DNA of 34,755 bases from Bacteroidota bacterium (lineage in GTDB: Bacteria; Bacteroidota; Bacteroidia; Bacteroidales; JAIFNC01): positions 1 to 34,755 of the forward strand of contig JAIFNC010000284.1 in NCBI GenBank assembly GCA_020047935.1, written 5' to 3'. Positions within the stretch are counted from its first letter, which is position 1; each line of letters begins with the position of its first letter. Both the position numbers and the translations under genes were made by a program. The notes below the pieces were generated by a model. It saw nothing but the letters and a program-made list of their open reading frames with translations, was not told the DNA's origin and made no database searches. Positions 9,011 through 16,707 of the stretch are shown in pieces.

Positions 9011-9043
9011 CATTTACAACTATTGTAAAAACAGTTGTAAATG
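9011..9043. repeat. Perfect 11-bp inverted repeat downstream of the ABC transporter
   Basis: CATTTACAACT (9011-9021) and AGTTGTAAATG (9033-9043) are exact reverse complements separated by 11 bases. No T run follows on either side, so this is a hairpin or protein-binding palindrome rather than a textbook terminator. It lies 44 bases after the ABC gene stop. Confidence 0.5.
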
Positions 9044-9052
9044 GCTATCTAA

Positions 9053-9091
9053 TAAAATAAAAACTTAGCGCTTGCATAGTGCAAACGCTAA
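9053..9091 (-). terminator. Terminator of the siaBC-like operon
   Basis: TTAGCG/CGCTAA plus TTGCA/TGCAA form an 11-bp stem with one bulge or mismatch (9065-9076 with 9080-9091) and a 3-base loop. On the minus strand the stem is followed by GTTTTTATTTTATT, a uridine-rich tail, so it ends transcription coming from the SiaC gene whose stop is at 9128. Confidence 0.7.
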
Positions 9092-9127
9092 ATTCCTTTG
9101 TTTTAAACTATATAAACCACCTGACCA

Positions 9128-9517
9128 CTAATTATCTTCGTCAATAATTTCAATCATTTTAAAAGGTATTTTTAAAATCGACTGATAGTCTTCGCCGGCT
9201 TCCAGCATATCTTCGTCGTCTTCTTCGTAATACCAATTAATAAGCACACTTTCGGTTGAGCGCTGTACTGCTTCCAATTTTTTGAAAACATCCAATATAC
9301 ATTTCGACGAACTTGTATTGAAGTATTCTAACTGAATTTTAACCGTTGTTTTAGAGGCTGGAGTAGCAGCATACTTATCTAACCAATCGACAAGCGGTTT
9401 ATAAAATTCAATTGAATTTTCCGGTATCGAACGTCCTTTTATTTCAATTAGACCTTCTTCGGCATTGAAATTAACTGTTGGGGTTTTACCCGTTCCTTTT
9501 AATGCAATAGATTCCAT
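9128..9517 (-). CDS. SiaC family regulatory phosphoprotein (DUF1987)
   Basis: Small acidic cytosolic protein of 129 residues, the normal family length. In Pseudomonas aeruginosa SiaC is phosphorylated by SiaB, dephosphorylated by SiaA, and in its free form activates the diguanylate cyclase SiaD. Here the family hallmarks are TPTVNF near the N-terminus, GRSIPENSIEFYKPLVDWL (29-46), the beta strand with LEYFNTSSSK (63-72) in which Thr68 matches the phosphorylation position known from SiaC, and the acidic EEDDEDMLEAGEDYQ stretch. It follows the SiaB-type kinase gene after 16 bases, and the two are cotranscribed and closed by a terminator. No SiaD or other cyclase lies nearby, so the output of the switch is unknown. 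It is paralogous to the protein at 28222-28608. Confidence 0.9.
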   Translation of the reverse strand: MESIALKGTGKTPTVNFNAEEGLIEIKGRSIPENSIEFYKPLVDWLDKYAATPASKTTVKIQLEYFNTSSSKCILDVFKKLEAVQRSTESVLINWYYEEDDEDMLEAGEDYQSILKIPFKMIEIIDEDN

Positions 9518-9533
9518 TTTTCGATGTTAATTT

Positions 9534-10079
9534 TTAAGTTACTACAGCTTCCAAACAAAAAAAGCAATAATCATTTTTCATCGGATTAAAAGAATAGTTA
9601 AGCTTGTTTCCGGTTCGCTTTGCTATGTCTATAATGCCTAATCCGCCGCCGCCTTTTTCTGAAAACTCTTCGTTACCAAGTATTATTCTGTATAGTTCTT
9701 TTAATTCTTCAGTCGATAAAAAGTTTATTTGGTCTATTCTATCGCGAAGTACTTTTATTCGATTATTTTTAATAAAGTTACCTGTTGAAAGCAAATAGCC
9801 CGTTTCTAATTTTCGAATTACAAATATAATAAATTTTCCGCCATTTTCCGCTGTATTTCCCGGGGTTAAATCTACGTGGTGAAATAAGTTTTGAATAGCT
9901 TCTACCGATATATTGTACAATTTTTTCGAAACCCCCGGTTTCTCATCAATAACGTGCAATTGGTGCTCAATGGTATTAAGAACCTGATCTATAACGTTGG
10001 ATGAAATATCGCCTTTGTAGCTAAATATCACATTGCCTTTTATCTGTTCGTCGTACCACACATTGATATCGAATTCCAT
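9534..10079 (-). CDS. SiaB family protein kinase (GHKL fold)
   Basis: Cytosolic kinase expected to phosphorylate the SiaC protein encoded 16 bases downstream. From the chosen start it is 181 residues (MEFDINVWYDEQ...), matching the family. The GHKL ATP-binding elements are visible: an N-box with SVEAIQNLFHH (Glu60, Asn64) and a glycine-rich GGGGLGIIDIAKRTG near residues 143-157. In P. aeruginosa SiaB is the antagonist of the phosphatase SiaA. An upstream GTG at 10106 keeps the frame open, but it lies on the last base of a TATATTTG promoter box, so ATG 10079 is the sensible start. No sensor or membrane domain is present, therefore its input must come from a partner. Confidence 0.87.
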   Translation of the reverse strand: MEFDINVWYDEQIKGNVIFSYKGDISSNVIDQVLNTIEHQLHVIDEKPGVSKKLYNISVEAIQNLFHHVDLTPGNTAENGGKFIIFVIRKLETGYLLSTGNFIKNNRIKVLRDRIDQINFLSTEELKELYRIILGNEEFSEKGGGGLGIIDIAKRTGNKLNYSFNPMKNDYCFFCLEAVVT

Positions 10080-10105
10080 TGAATTTTTCTGTTTAATCCT
10101 TTGCA

Positions 10106-10113
10106 CAAATATA
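10106..10113 (-). promoter_or_regulatory. Promoter -7 box for siaB-siaC
   Basis: Read on the minus strand this is TATATTTG followed by TGCA, a full match to the Bacteroidota TAnnTTTG box, located 27 bases upstream of ATG 10079. A transcript starting a few bases downstream would exclude the GTG at 10106 and so decides the start. No clear TTTG -33 box was identified. Confidence 0.55.
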
Positions 10114-10158
10114 AGCTTTTTTTTATATAAAACCTAAAAGTACAATATTTGCGCCAAA

Positions 10159-11316
10159 TTAATTTTCGGAAGTTTTGTATTCTTTATGAGAACCTTTAAA
10201 AACACGAAATTCACGGAACTTGCATTCTATTTTGCCGTTCAGTAAACTGTAGGTTTTGGTGTGTTTTAGTTCTAAATGCTTAAATGCATACTCGTTACCC
10301 GACAAAATCCAAGCGGTATAATTGGTATATTTATGTTTTAATGTATCGCCTATTTCTTTGTACAATGCGTTTATGTCGTCGGTCGTAATTCGCTCGCCAT
10401 AAGGCGGATTGGTAATTATAAAGCCGTTTTCGGTGGGTGCTGTGGTATTTTCGAATTTTTCTTTTTTAATTTCTATTCGTTTGCTAAAACTTGCGTTGGC
10501 AATGTTTACTTTTGTTGCTTGCAATGCCTTGCTGTCCGAATCGGACCCAAAAATCATTATATTACCGTCGTATTTAATTTCGTTTTCTTGCGCGTGGTCC
10601 AACACTTTTTCCCAAATATCTTTGTCAAAGGTTATCCATCGTTCAAAACCAAATTCGGGGCGGTATATTCCGGGCGCAATATTATATGCCATCATGGCAG
10701 CTTCAATAAGCAAAGTGCCCGAACCGCACATAGGGTCGTAAAGCGGAGTTTTTTTGTCCCAGCCCGAAAGCGACAACATGCCGGCAGCAAGTACTTCATT
10801 GAGCGGTGCGGCAAATGCATCGGTACGGTAACCGCGTCGGTTAAGCGATTCGCCTGAACTGTCGAGCGATACGGTACAAACATTTTCGGCTATGTGCACA
10901 TTTATTCGTACATCGGGGTGTTTGATATCTACATTGGGGCGTATACGATGAATTTCGCGCATTTTATCAACAATGGCATCTTTGGTTTTAAGTGCCACAT
11001 AACCCGAATGATTAAAAAGTTTCGAAAAAACAATACTGTCAACCGAGATTGTCTGCAATCGGCCAATATAATCTTGCCAATTCATGGCAAAAAGTTTTTT
11101 GTATAAGTCTTCAACGCCCGAAATTTTAAATGTTTCGAGTTCTACCAAAACACGTATTGCGGTTCGCAAATTTAAATTCGCTTTGTACATTATTTCGGTA
11201 TCGCCTTCAAATGAAACGGCTCGGTTTAACTGCGTTACATTCGATGCGCCAATAGCATTTATTTCTTCTGCCAACACATTTTCAAGACCCAAAAGGGTTT
11301 TTGCCAACAACTTCAT
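10159..11316 (-). CDS. THUMP-domain SAM-dependent rRNA methyltransferase, RlmL-like
   Basis: RNA guanine-N2 methyltransferase of the RlmL N-terminal type, predicted to modify 23S rRNA (G2445 in E. coli). It has 385 residues and lacks the second RlmK-like methyltransferase domain of E. coli RlmL, as is usual outside gammaproteobacteria. Residues 1-60 are the ferredoxin-like start, about 60-160 the THUMP domain, and 165-375 the Rossmann methyltransferase domain with SAM-binding DPMCGSGTLLIEAA (194-207) and catalytic NPPYGER (303-309). No signal peptide is seen, so it is cytosolic. ATG at 11316 gives the typical MKLLAKTLLGLE start. It is transcribed toward the siaBC promoter and has about 80 bases between its stop and the SiaB start. 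Exact target nucleotide is inferred from the family only. Confidence 0.88.
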   Translation of the reverse strand: MKLLAKTLLGLENVLAEEINAIGASNVTQLNRAVSFEGDTEIMYKANLNLRTAIRVLVELETFKISGVEDLYKKLFAMNWQDYIGRLQTISVDSIVFSKLFNHSGYVALKTKDAIVDKMREIHRIRPNVDIKHPDVRINVHIAENVCTVSLDSSGESLNRRGYRTDAFAAPLNEVLAAGMLSLSGWDKKTPLYDPMCGSGTLLIEAAMMAYNIAPGIYRPEFGFERWITFDKDIWEKVLDHAQENEIKYDGNIMIFGSDSDSKALQATKVNIANASFSKRIEIKKEKFENTTAPTENGFIITNPPYGERITTDDINALYKEIGDTLKHKYTNYTAWILSGNEYAFKHLELKHTKTYSLLNGKIECKFREFRVFKGSHKEYKTSEN

Positions 11317-11492
11317 ATTCGGGAATTTGGTTACTTTCTTGCAATTAGAATAATGAAAAACCCTAATTGTTTTGCAAACTTTACCAATTGGTTAGAACAA
11401 AACAAGTAGGAATAAATTTTCTTTTTCAGAAATGCAAAAGTACAGTTTTAAAACGGAAAAACCTTAATTTCATTCGTAAATACTTGATTTTC

Positions 11493-12515
11493 TTATTTGA
11501 AAATTTCCGCAAGTTTTTTATCCAGTTCTTCGCCTCTTAGTCCTACGGCTAAAACATTGCCTTGCGGGTCGATGAGCACCGTGAATGGAATGCCTTCAAT
11601 TTGGTATTTTTCAACTACTTCCGAGTCCCAATATTTTAAATCGCTTACATGTATCCACGCTAATTTATCGGCAATAATGGCATTTTTCCAAGCTGCTTCT
11701 TCGCGGTCCAGCGAAACACCAAAAATTTCAAATCCTTTCGATTTGTATTTTTGATACAAAGCTACCAAATTTGGCGCTTCCTTTCGGCATGGTCCGCACC
11801 ACGATGCCCAAAAATCGATAAGTACGTATTTGCCTTTAAGCGATGAAAGCTTAACTTCCGTTTTGCTTGTATCGAGCAAAGCAATTTCCGGGGCAGGGGT
11901 ACCGGGGCTTAAAAAACTTGTTTTATCGAGTTTCGAATTTAATTCCATAACCAGCATATTATCGGAATACTTGGGGCTCAGGCTTGCCGAAAGTTTTTTC
12001 AACAATTCGGCATCGGTTTCCGGATTTAATTGGTCGATAAAAAATAAAGCACTAAGCGAATTGAGGTTGCCCGACAAGGTAGTTCGCAAATAGTTTTGTT
12101 TTTCGGTTTCAATCTGCTTTTGTAATTGTTCGAGTTTTTCCGAATATTTATCGAGTTCCGAAAAGGTTTTATAAATAAACTGAGTACCCGGCGAACCCTT
12201 AACGGTTGGTTTGTAAATGGCATTGGCATCGGCTGCAATTTCAAGTTGCTCTCCAATTTCCGGAACTATTATTAAATATAAATCTTCGGTAAAGCGAACC
12301 CTGAAATAGTCCGATTTATCTATTTTAAATTCAACTTTGAACTCGCCTTTGTCGTTAATAGGTGCTTTTGCATGCTCAAAGCCGGAAATTACGTGGTCTA
12401 TAACTACTTCTGTAAAACTTCCGCCGGTTATGGTACCTTTAATTTTTACATTTGCTTGGCTATATGCAAGTGTGGCAAGCAATGCTACGGCAATGCCGGT
12501 AAACAATTTTTTCAT
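11493..12515 (-). CDS. TlpA-like thiol-disulfide oxidoreductase with DUF4369-type N-terminal domain
   Basis: Secreted thioredoxin-fold protein of 340 residues. A signal peptide (MKKLFTGIAVALLATLAYSQ) is followed by a beta-rich DUF4369-like domain (about 22-110, KIKGTITGGSFTEVVID), a helical linker (115-195) and a TlpA/AhpC-type thioredoxin domain (205-340). The active site is WASWCGPC with Cys240 and Cys243, and the cis-proline is Pro310 in EGIPFT. In Bacteroidota these proteins reduce or exchange disulfides in the periplasm; the N-terminal domain may bind a partner. There is no Cys directly after the signal, so it appears soluble periplasmic rather than lipidated. It is expressed apart from the methyltransferase gene 176 bases downstream, which starts its own reading frame. 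Confidence 0.9.
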   Translation of the reverse strand: MKKLFTGIAVALLATLAYSQANVKIKGTITGGSFTEVVIDHVISGFEHAKAPINDKGEFKVEFKIDKSDYFRVRFTEDLYLIIVPEIGEQLEIAADANAIYKPTVKGSPGTQFIYKTFSELDKYSEKLEQLQKQIETEKQNYLRTTLSGNLNSLSALFFIDQLNPETDAELLKKLSASLSPKYSDNMLVMELNSKLDKTSFLSPGTPAPEIALLDTSKTEVKLSSLKGKYVLIDFWASWCGPCRKEAPNLVALYQKYKSKGFEIFGVSLDREEAAWKNAIIADKLAWIHVSDLKYWDSEVVEKYQIEGIPFTVLIDPQGNVLAVGLRGEELDKKLAEIFK

Positions 12516-12626
12516 TCGGGTCGTAATTAATTTGTAAAAAGTGTATAACCAATATTAGCTTATAACGAAATTGATGCTTGTTTAGTATAGCTGCCGCAAA
12601 ATTGTACTGTATGCTTGTAATAAATA

Positions 12627-12875
12627 CTAAAATGGCAATTTCGATTGGTATACTTTGTATTTAAGATAACTGCTAAGTTGTTCTTGAAGAATTAGTTGAT
12701 TTGCTAAACGACAATAACCGATTGAATAAAACTCCCGACCGTTATAAAACAAGTGGTAACCGTCTGCGAATACACTTTCTTGTATGGCAAATGCTTTGTG
12801 CGGTTCTTTTTTTAGTCTGTATTGAATTCTTTTTTTGAAGCTTTCGTTGTCGTCTCTTAACTGCTTAATTGCCAT
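12627..12875 (-). CDS. Small hypothetical protein, 82 residues
   Basis: A short basic protein beginning MAIKQLRDDNESFKKRIQYR and carrying the segments EPHKAFAIQESVFADGYHLF and FYSIGYCRLANQLI. The composition is protein-like (balanced charge, no low complexity) and there is no competing gene on either strand of this 575-base interval between the TlpA-like gene and the permease. No signal peptide, membrane segment or known motif is seen, and no convincing promoter box upstream. It may be a small housekeeping unknown or a chance frame; the ATG start and the absence of overlap favour a real gene only moderately. Confidence 0.45.
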   Translation of the reverse strand: MAIKQLRDDNESFKKRIQYRLKKEPHKAFAIQESVFADGYHLFYNGREFYSIGYCRLANQLILQEQLSSYLKYKVYQSKLPF

Positions 12876-13091
12876 AGCGTTTTAAATTTTGTTTTGGCAT
12901 TTTTAGTGCAAAGCCTTAATTTTACTACCTTATATAGGCATTTTCATTTGCAATTGTACAAAAAATACTACAAATTCTAAAGAAAACACCGGTAAAAAGT
13001 TGAAAAGTTATTAACAAATTTTGCTATGCTATTTAAATTCAATAATTTATTATTTCAATAAAGAAACGAGGCTTTTTCCGGTTGGTGTTAG

Positions 13092-14114
13092 CTAAAAAAT
13101 GAAATTAAAGATAAAGCCTACCATTAAAATTCCGGTGGCTACAATTCCAACAAAGGTAAAAATTAAAGGCATTTTTAGCACTTTCTTCAGAATAATAATT
13201 TCGGGCAACGATAAGCCTATGGTGGACATCATAAACGCCAATGCGGTGCCCAACGGAACGCCTTTTTCAATTAAAACGCTTACAATTGGAATAATTCCGG
13301 CGGCGTTGGAATAGAGCGGAACCCCAATTAATACCGACAACGGAACCGAATACCAATTGGCTTTGTCCATAATCGAAACCATAAAGTTTTCGGGTACAAA
13401 ACCGTGCATTCCTGCGCCAATGCCTACCCCAATGGTTATGTAAATCCATACTTTACCAACAATTTCTTTTACTGCAATAAATCCGAATTGTATGCGATTT
13501 TCTATGGTCAGCTTCTCTTCAATTGCTTCGTTTTTTCCGAAGCGGGTTTTGTAAACCCAATCGGCAACCCACTTTTCAAGTTTTAGTCTTCCGATTAGCC
13601 AACCCGAAAATATGGCAATTATTAAACCGGTGGAAACGTAAATTGCGGCAACCTTCCAACCGAACATGCCGAATAGCAGTATGATAGCCACTTCGTTTAT
13701 CATTGGGGCGGCAATTAAAAACGAAAATGTTACGCCCAACGGAACACCGCTTTCAACAAAACCTAAGAATAAGGGTATGGCAGAGCACGAACAAAACGGG
13801 GTTACTATACCCAGCAAGCTTGCCAAAACATTTCCGGTAAATAACGACTTGCCTTCGAGTGCTTTGCGGGTGCGTTCGGGGGTAAAATAGGTGCGAATTA
13901 TTCCTACAAAGAAAATTATTAGCGCAAGCAACAACAGCACTTTCGGAACTTCAAAAATAAAAAATCGGACGCTTTCGGTAAAATGTGCGCCTTGTTCCAT
14001 TTTTAGCACCTTATCTATCAGCAAATCGGTTAATAACTGAAGATTTTTATAAATCAAAAACCAAATTGGCAGTAGTATTGCCGGTATTAAAAAGGCTTTT
14101 TGTTTAGCATTCAT
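13092..14114 (-). CDS. ArsP-like/DUF318 family membrane permease
   Basis: Inner-membrane permease of 340 residues with about eight hydrophobic segments in two groups (residues 8-30, 50-75, 93-150, 150-172, then after a charged cytosolic loop at about 175-210, the segments 215-340). The hallmark is TPFCSCSAIPLF with Cys108 and Cys110, found in the ArsP_1/YraQ permease family; the second half repeats a similar GVPLYSNAAGIIP motif. Some members export trivalent organoarsenicals, others have no known substrate. Here the gene is the last of a minus-strand set with a membrane-anchored thioredoxin 60 bases upstream, a ProC-like oxidoreductase and, beyond an inverted repeat, an ArsG-like protein. That context supports a thiol-linked metalloid function, but no ArsR or arsenate reductase is present, so the substrate stays open. 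Confidence 0.85.
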   Translation of the reverse strand: MNAKQKAFLIPAILLPIWFLIYKNLQLLTDLLIDKVLKMEQGAHFTESVRFFIFEVPKVLLLLALIIFFVGIIRTYFTPERTRKALEGKSLFTGNVLASLLGIVTPFCSCSAIPLFLGFVESGVPLGVTFSFLIAAPMINEVAIILLFGMFGWKVAAIYVSTGLIIAIFSGWLIGRLKLEKWVADWVYKTRFGKNEAIEEKLTIENRIQFGFIAVKEIVGKVWIYITIGVGIGAGMHGFVPENFMVSIMDKANWYSVPLSVLIGVPLYSNAAGIIPIVSVLIEKGVPLGTALAFMMSTIGLSLPEIIILKKVLKMPLIFTFVGIVATGILMVGFIFNFIF

Positions 14115-14174
14115 GGTAATTTTGTTTAATTTTTTATTTGTTGTAAGGTAATTAATCAGAAATAAAAAGTTGAA

Positions 14175-14681
14175 TTATTCTGAGTTTATAGTATTTTTCA
14201 ATAGTTCTTTTTCCAAATCGTAGGCAGATAAAAAACCGGTATGCCTAAAAAATTCTTTGCCGGTTTTATTTAGCAATATTTGAGTTGGAATAGCAGAAAT
14301 TCCATAATACTTAGCAAAATCGACATTTTCGGGCAGAGTAACGTTTATAAACAGTACATTTACCTTGTCCGAATAATTTGCAGTTATTTCTTCCAACACT
14401 TTTTCCATACGTTTGCAGGCAGCACAGTTCAGTGCGCCAAATTCCAAAAACGTGGTTTCGTATTGTTGTCCGTTTTTGATATAATTGAATTGCTTTTGAA
14501 TGTTATTTTCAACCTTGTTTTTCGTTTCGCCGGTAGTTTGTTGTTGTATAAGTTTTGAAGAATAGGCAGTTAGCCGGTTTTTAAAAACAAACAGCGAAAC
14601 AATAAAGGCAAGCGAAAACACGAGAAAAAATATTGAAAAAGCAAGACTAATCTTGCTTTTTTTGGGTTCCTGCTTGGTCAT
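14175..14681 (-). CDS. Membrane-anchored thioredoxin-like protein
   Basis: 168 residues. A basic N-terminus is followed by one membrane segment (about 13-33), a linker (40-75) and a thioredoxin fold (76-165). The active site is GALNCAACKRMEKV, a CxxC with Cys86 and Cys89, and the cis-proline is Pro132 in AIPTQ. The positive N-terminus predicts that the thioredoxin domain faces the periplasm. The gene begins 9 bases after the stop of the ProC-like gene and ends 60 bases before the permease start, a tight operon. It could reduce the paired cysteines of the permease, or pass electrons from the CcdA/ArsG-like membrane protein encoded at 15839-16558; both are inference from context. Confidence 0.85.
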   Translation of the reverse strand: MTKQEPKKSKISLAFSIFFLVFSLAFIVSLFVFKNRLTAYSSKLIQQQTTGETKNKVENNIQKQFNYIKNGQQYETTFLEFGALNCAACKRMEKVLEEITANYSDKVNVLFINVTLPENVDFAKYYGISAIPTQILLNKTGKEFFRHTGFLSAYDLEKELLKNTINSE

Positions 14682-14690
14682 TTCTGCAAT

Positions 14691-15452
14691 TTAGGGTTTA
14701 ATTTTTTCGAACAAACCCATTAGTTTGGTTTGCAGTATGTTTTTAATTTCCTGTTCGTGCTCGCTTATAGGTTTCACCGGAATTAAATCGGTAACTTCCG
14801 CCGGTTGCAAATTGGAACTAAACGCTGTATGTATAGCCCCCAATAAACTATGGGCAACAGTTTCTTTGCTTTCGGCTTCGGTTAGCCCCATTTGTTTGCC
14901 AATTTCGACCATTTCGAACCACTGAAACCAAAAATACGTAGGCAACATTGCCGATGCAATGGCGTAGGCTTCCAGCTTATTTTCGGCAGTTTCAAAAGTT
15001 TTACCTAAAGTGCCCAAAATAGAAATTAACTCGTCTTTTTGCTCAAAACCTTCGGCAAAACTTATTGGGTTATAGCCTTGGTTTATAAACGATGTAGCGT
15101 TGGGTATTAAGCGAGCAACTTTTTTGGTACCGAGTGTGGTGCTTATTTTTTCGATATTAATTTTGGGTGCCAACGAAACAAAGGTACTTTCCGGACGAAC
15201 AAAAGGCTGAATTTTGCCCAACGTTTCCATCATTACCGGCGGATGAAGGGCTATAAAAACAAGTCCCTGTTCGGATACCGTTTTTAAATCGGTAACGGTA
15301 ATTTCCGGAAACAAGGTTTTAAGGTTTTCTGTTACTTGGTTGTTGGTATCAAACACCGAAACATTTGCCAACGAAATGTGCTTGTTTTGAAAAGCTTGCA
15401 AAAATATTTTGGTTATTCTGCCGGCACCGATAAAGCTGATGGTATTTTTCAT
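14691..15452 (-). CDS. ProC-like NAD(P)-dependent oxidoreductase (pyrroline-5-carboxylate reductase family, divergent)
   Basis: 253 residues, close to the pyrroline-5-carboxylate reductase length. An N-terminal Rossmann fold begins ISFIGAGRITKIFLQAF, with Gly9 and Gly11 of the dinucleotide site; FIALHPPVMMETL corresponds to the second cofactor-binding strand (usually AVKPQ in ProC), and VARLIPNATSFINQG matches the RxMPNxP region but with Ala-Thr where ProC has Thr-Pro. The C-terminal helical dimer domain has GLTEAESKETVAHSLLGA. The changed motifs suggest a substrate other than pyrroline-5-carboxylate. It is the upstream partner of the anchored thioredoxin with 9 bases between them, so a redox role within the transport cluster is plausible but unproven. 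Confidence 0.75.
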   Translation of the reverse strand: MKNTISFIGAGRITKIFLQAFQNKHISLANVSVFDTNNQVTENLKTLFPEITVTDLKTVSEQGLVFIALHPPVMMETLGKIQPFVRPESTFVSLAPKINIEKISTTLGTKKVARLIPNATSFINQGYNPISFAEGFEQKDELISILGTLGKTFETAENKLEAYAIASAMLPTYFWFQWFEMVEIGKQMGLTEAESKETVAHSLLGAIHTAFSSNLQPAEVTDLIPVKPISEHEQEIKNILQTKLMGLFEKIKP

Positions 15453-15838
15453 TTGTGTAAATTATTTGGATATTAAACTTGGTTCTTTACTGTCAATTTT
15501 TGTTTTTATTAAATTTTCTATTTGTTATTTTGTTAAATATCGAAATAGAATAATAAAAAAAATGTATATCCGTAATCACTGACGGTTATGTTTTGTTCTT
15601 ACTAGTATTGACCCCCAACCCCCTGAAAGTGGGCTTTTTAGAGCAGTTTAAATTTTCAATATTCATCTTCAATTTGACACTCTGAATCTATAAATTTGCA
15701 ATAATCTTAGTGAATGTTCGAAAAAGCCCCTCTCAGGGGGTTGGGGGTCGATTTGACACATTTCAGGAAAGAGTTCTGCCATATGCTTGTCATTATTTAA
15801 AAACAATTTGAGCCATAGCGAATACACATTAAAAAAAA
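15453..15838. other. Gene-free spacer holding the inverted repeat
   Basis: The 386-base stretch between the ProC-like gene and the ArsG-like gene has no credible frame. It holds the paired repeat (15610-15749), AT-rich flanks, and the word ATTTGACAC twice (around 15673 and 15750), once between the arms and once just outside the right arm. It may split what was formerly one operon. Confidence 0.6.
15610..15749. repeat. Paired REP-type inverted repeat (small mobile or BIME-like element)
   Basis: The left arm at 15610-15639 reads GACCCCCAACCCCCTGAAAG followed by TGGGCTTTTT; the right arm at 15721-15749 is its near-exact reverse complement, beginning AAAAAGCCCCTCTCAGGGGG and ending TTGGGGGTC. 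Each arm can itself fold by its C and G runs, and the two could form one large hairpin around an 81-base AT-rich centre. The arms are far richer in GC than the surroundings. It sits between the ArsG-like gene and the ProC-like gene of the same strand. C-rich repeats of this kind are common as dispersed REP or MITE-like elements in Bacteroidota genomes. No transposase is encoded. Confidence 0.75.
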
Positions 15839-16558
15839 TTAGTTCAGTAAAAGCTTCTGAATATAGAAAATATACACATAATACAAGCCCACCAAAATAA
15901 ATATTGCAGCTACCACGCGGTTAAACCATTTTTGAAACACTTGTATTTTGTTGTAGAAACCGCCAATGCTCGACACACTGAATGCCAACAGATAGGCAAT
16001 TATGATTACAGGTAAGCCGGTTGCAAAGGCAAAAGCAATGGGTAAATATAAGCCCGAAGCACTTGCAATGGTTAGCGGAATTAGCATTCCGAAAAACAAC
16101 ACACCACCGTATGGGCAAAATGCCAGCGCAAACAACATTCCCAGCAGCAGGGCACTTAAACTGCTTCCGTTCTTGGATTTTATTTGCATTTTTTCGGTTA
16201 GCTTATTAAACGACGGAAAATTGATTGTAAAAATATCGAGCATAAAAATGCCAATTATAATGAGCAGCGGGCCTAATATTTTTTCGCCGTTTGCCTGAAA
16301 AAGCTTGGCAACTTCGAATTTACTTGCCCCGAAATACAAAATTAGCCCCAATGAAGTGTACGAAATAGCCCTTCCTAAGGTATAAATAATTCCGTTCAGG
16401 AAAATTTTGCGTTTATTGGTCAGTTCTTTGCTAATGTAGGCAATAGCGGTAATGTTGGTAGCTAAAGTACATGGGCTAATGGAGGACATTAAGCCTAAGA
16501 TAAATGCGTATAATAGCGGAGCTTGTGCGCCGTCGGCCAGGTTTTGTAATAATTCCAT
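15839..16558 (-). CDS. ArsG/CcdA-like membrane protein (LysE/DsbD superfamily)
   Basis: 239 residues with six membrane segments (about 13-40, 50-75, 90-112, 133-163, 170-200, 212-236). Two Cys-Pro sites are conserved: SISPCTLATN with Cys30, and FALAFCPYGG with Cys148. These are the paired positions that form the redox-active disulfide in DsbD/CcdA transmembrane electron carriers. The overall sequence, including the FNRVVAAIFILVGLYY end, also resembles proteins annotated as ArsG, aromatic-arsenical efflux permeases. Membrane electron carrier and efflux permease are the two readings, and the neighbouring CxxC thioredoxin favours a thiol relay. It is followed by a 386-base spacer with an inverted repeat and preceded by a palindromic operator-like site at 16708-16727. 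Confidence 0.8.
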   Translation of the reverse strand: MELLQNLADGAQAPLLYAFILGLMSSISPCTLATNITAIAYISKELTNKRKIFLNGIIYTLGRAISYTSLGLILYFGASKFEVAKLFQANGEKILGPLLIIIGIFMLDIFTINFPSFNKLTEKMQIKSKNGSSLSALLLGMLFALAFCPYGGVLFFGMLIPLTIASASGLYLPIAFAFATGLPVIIIAYLLAFSVSSIGGFYNKIQVFQKWFNRVVAAIFILVGLYYVYIFYIQKLLLN

Positions 16559-16707
16559 TTATTATTTCTTATTTGGTTTTAGCGGTTTTAGTTTTTGATT
16601 AGAAACCTTAGCTGCTTTTGCTAATGTTTTGCATTTTATTCAACTAATTTGAAGTTTTATTGAAATGATTTTCAATATGTTATCGTTTCTGAAATTTTCG
16701 TTTCGAT

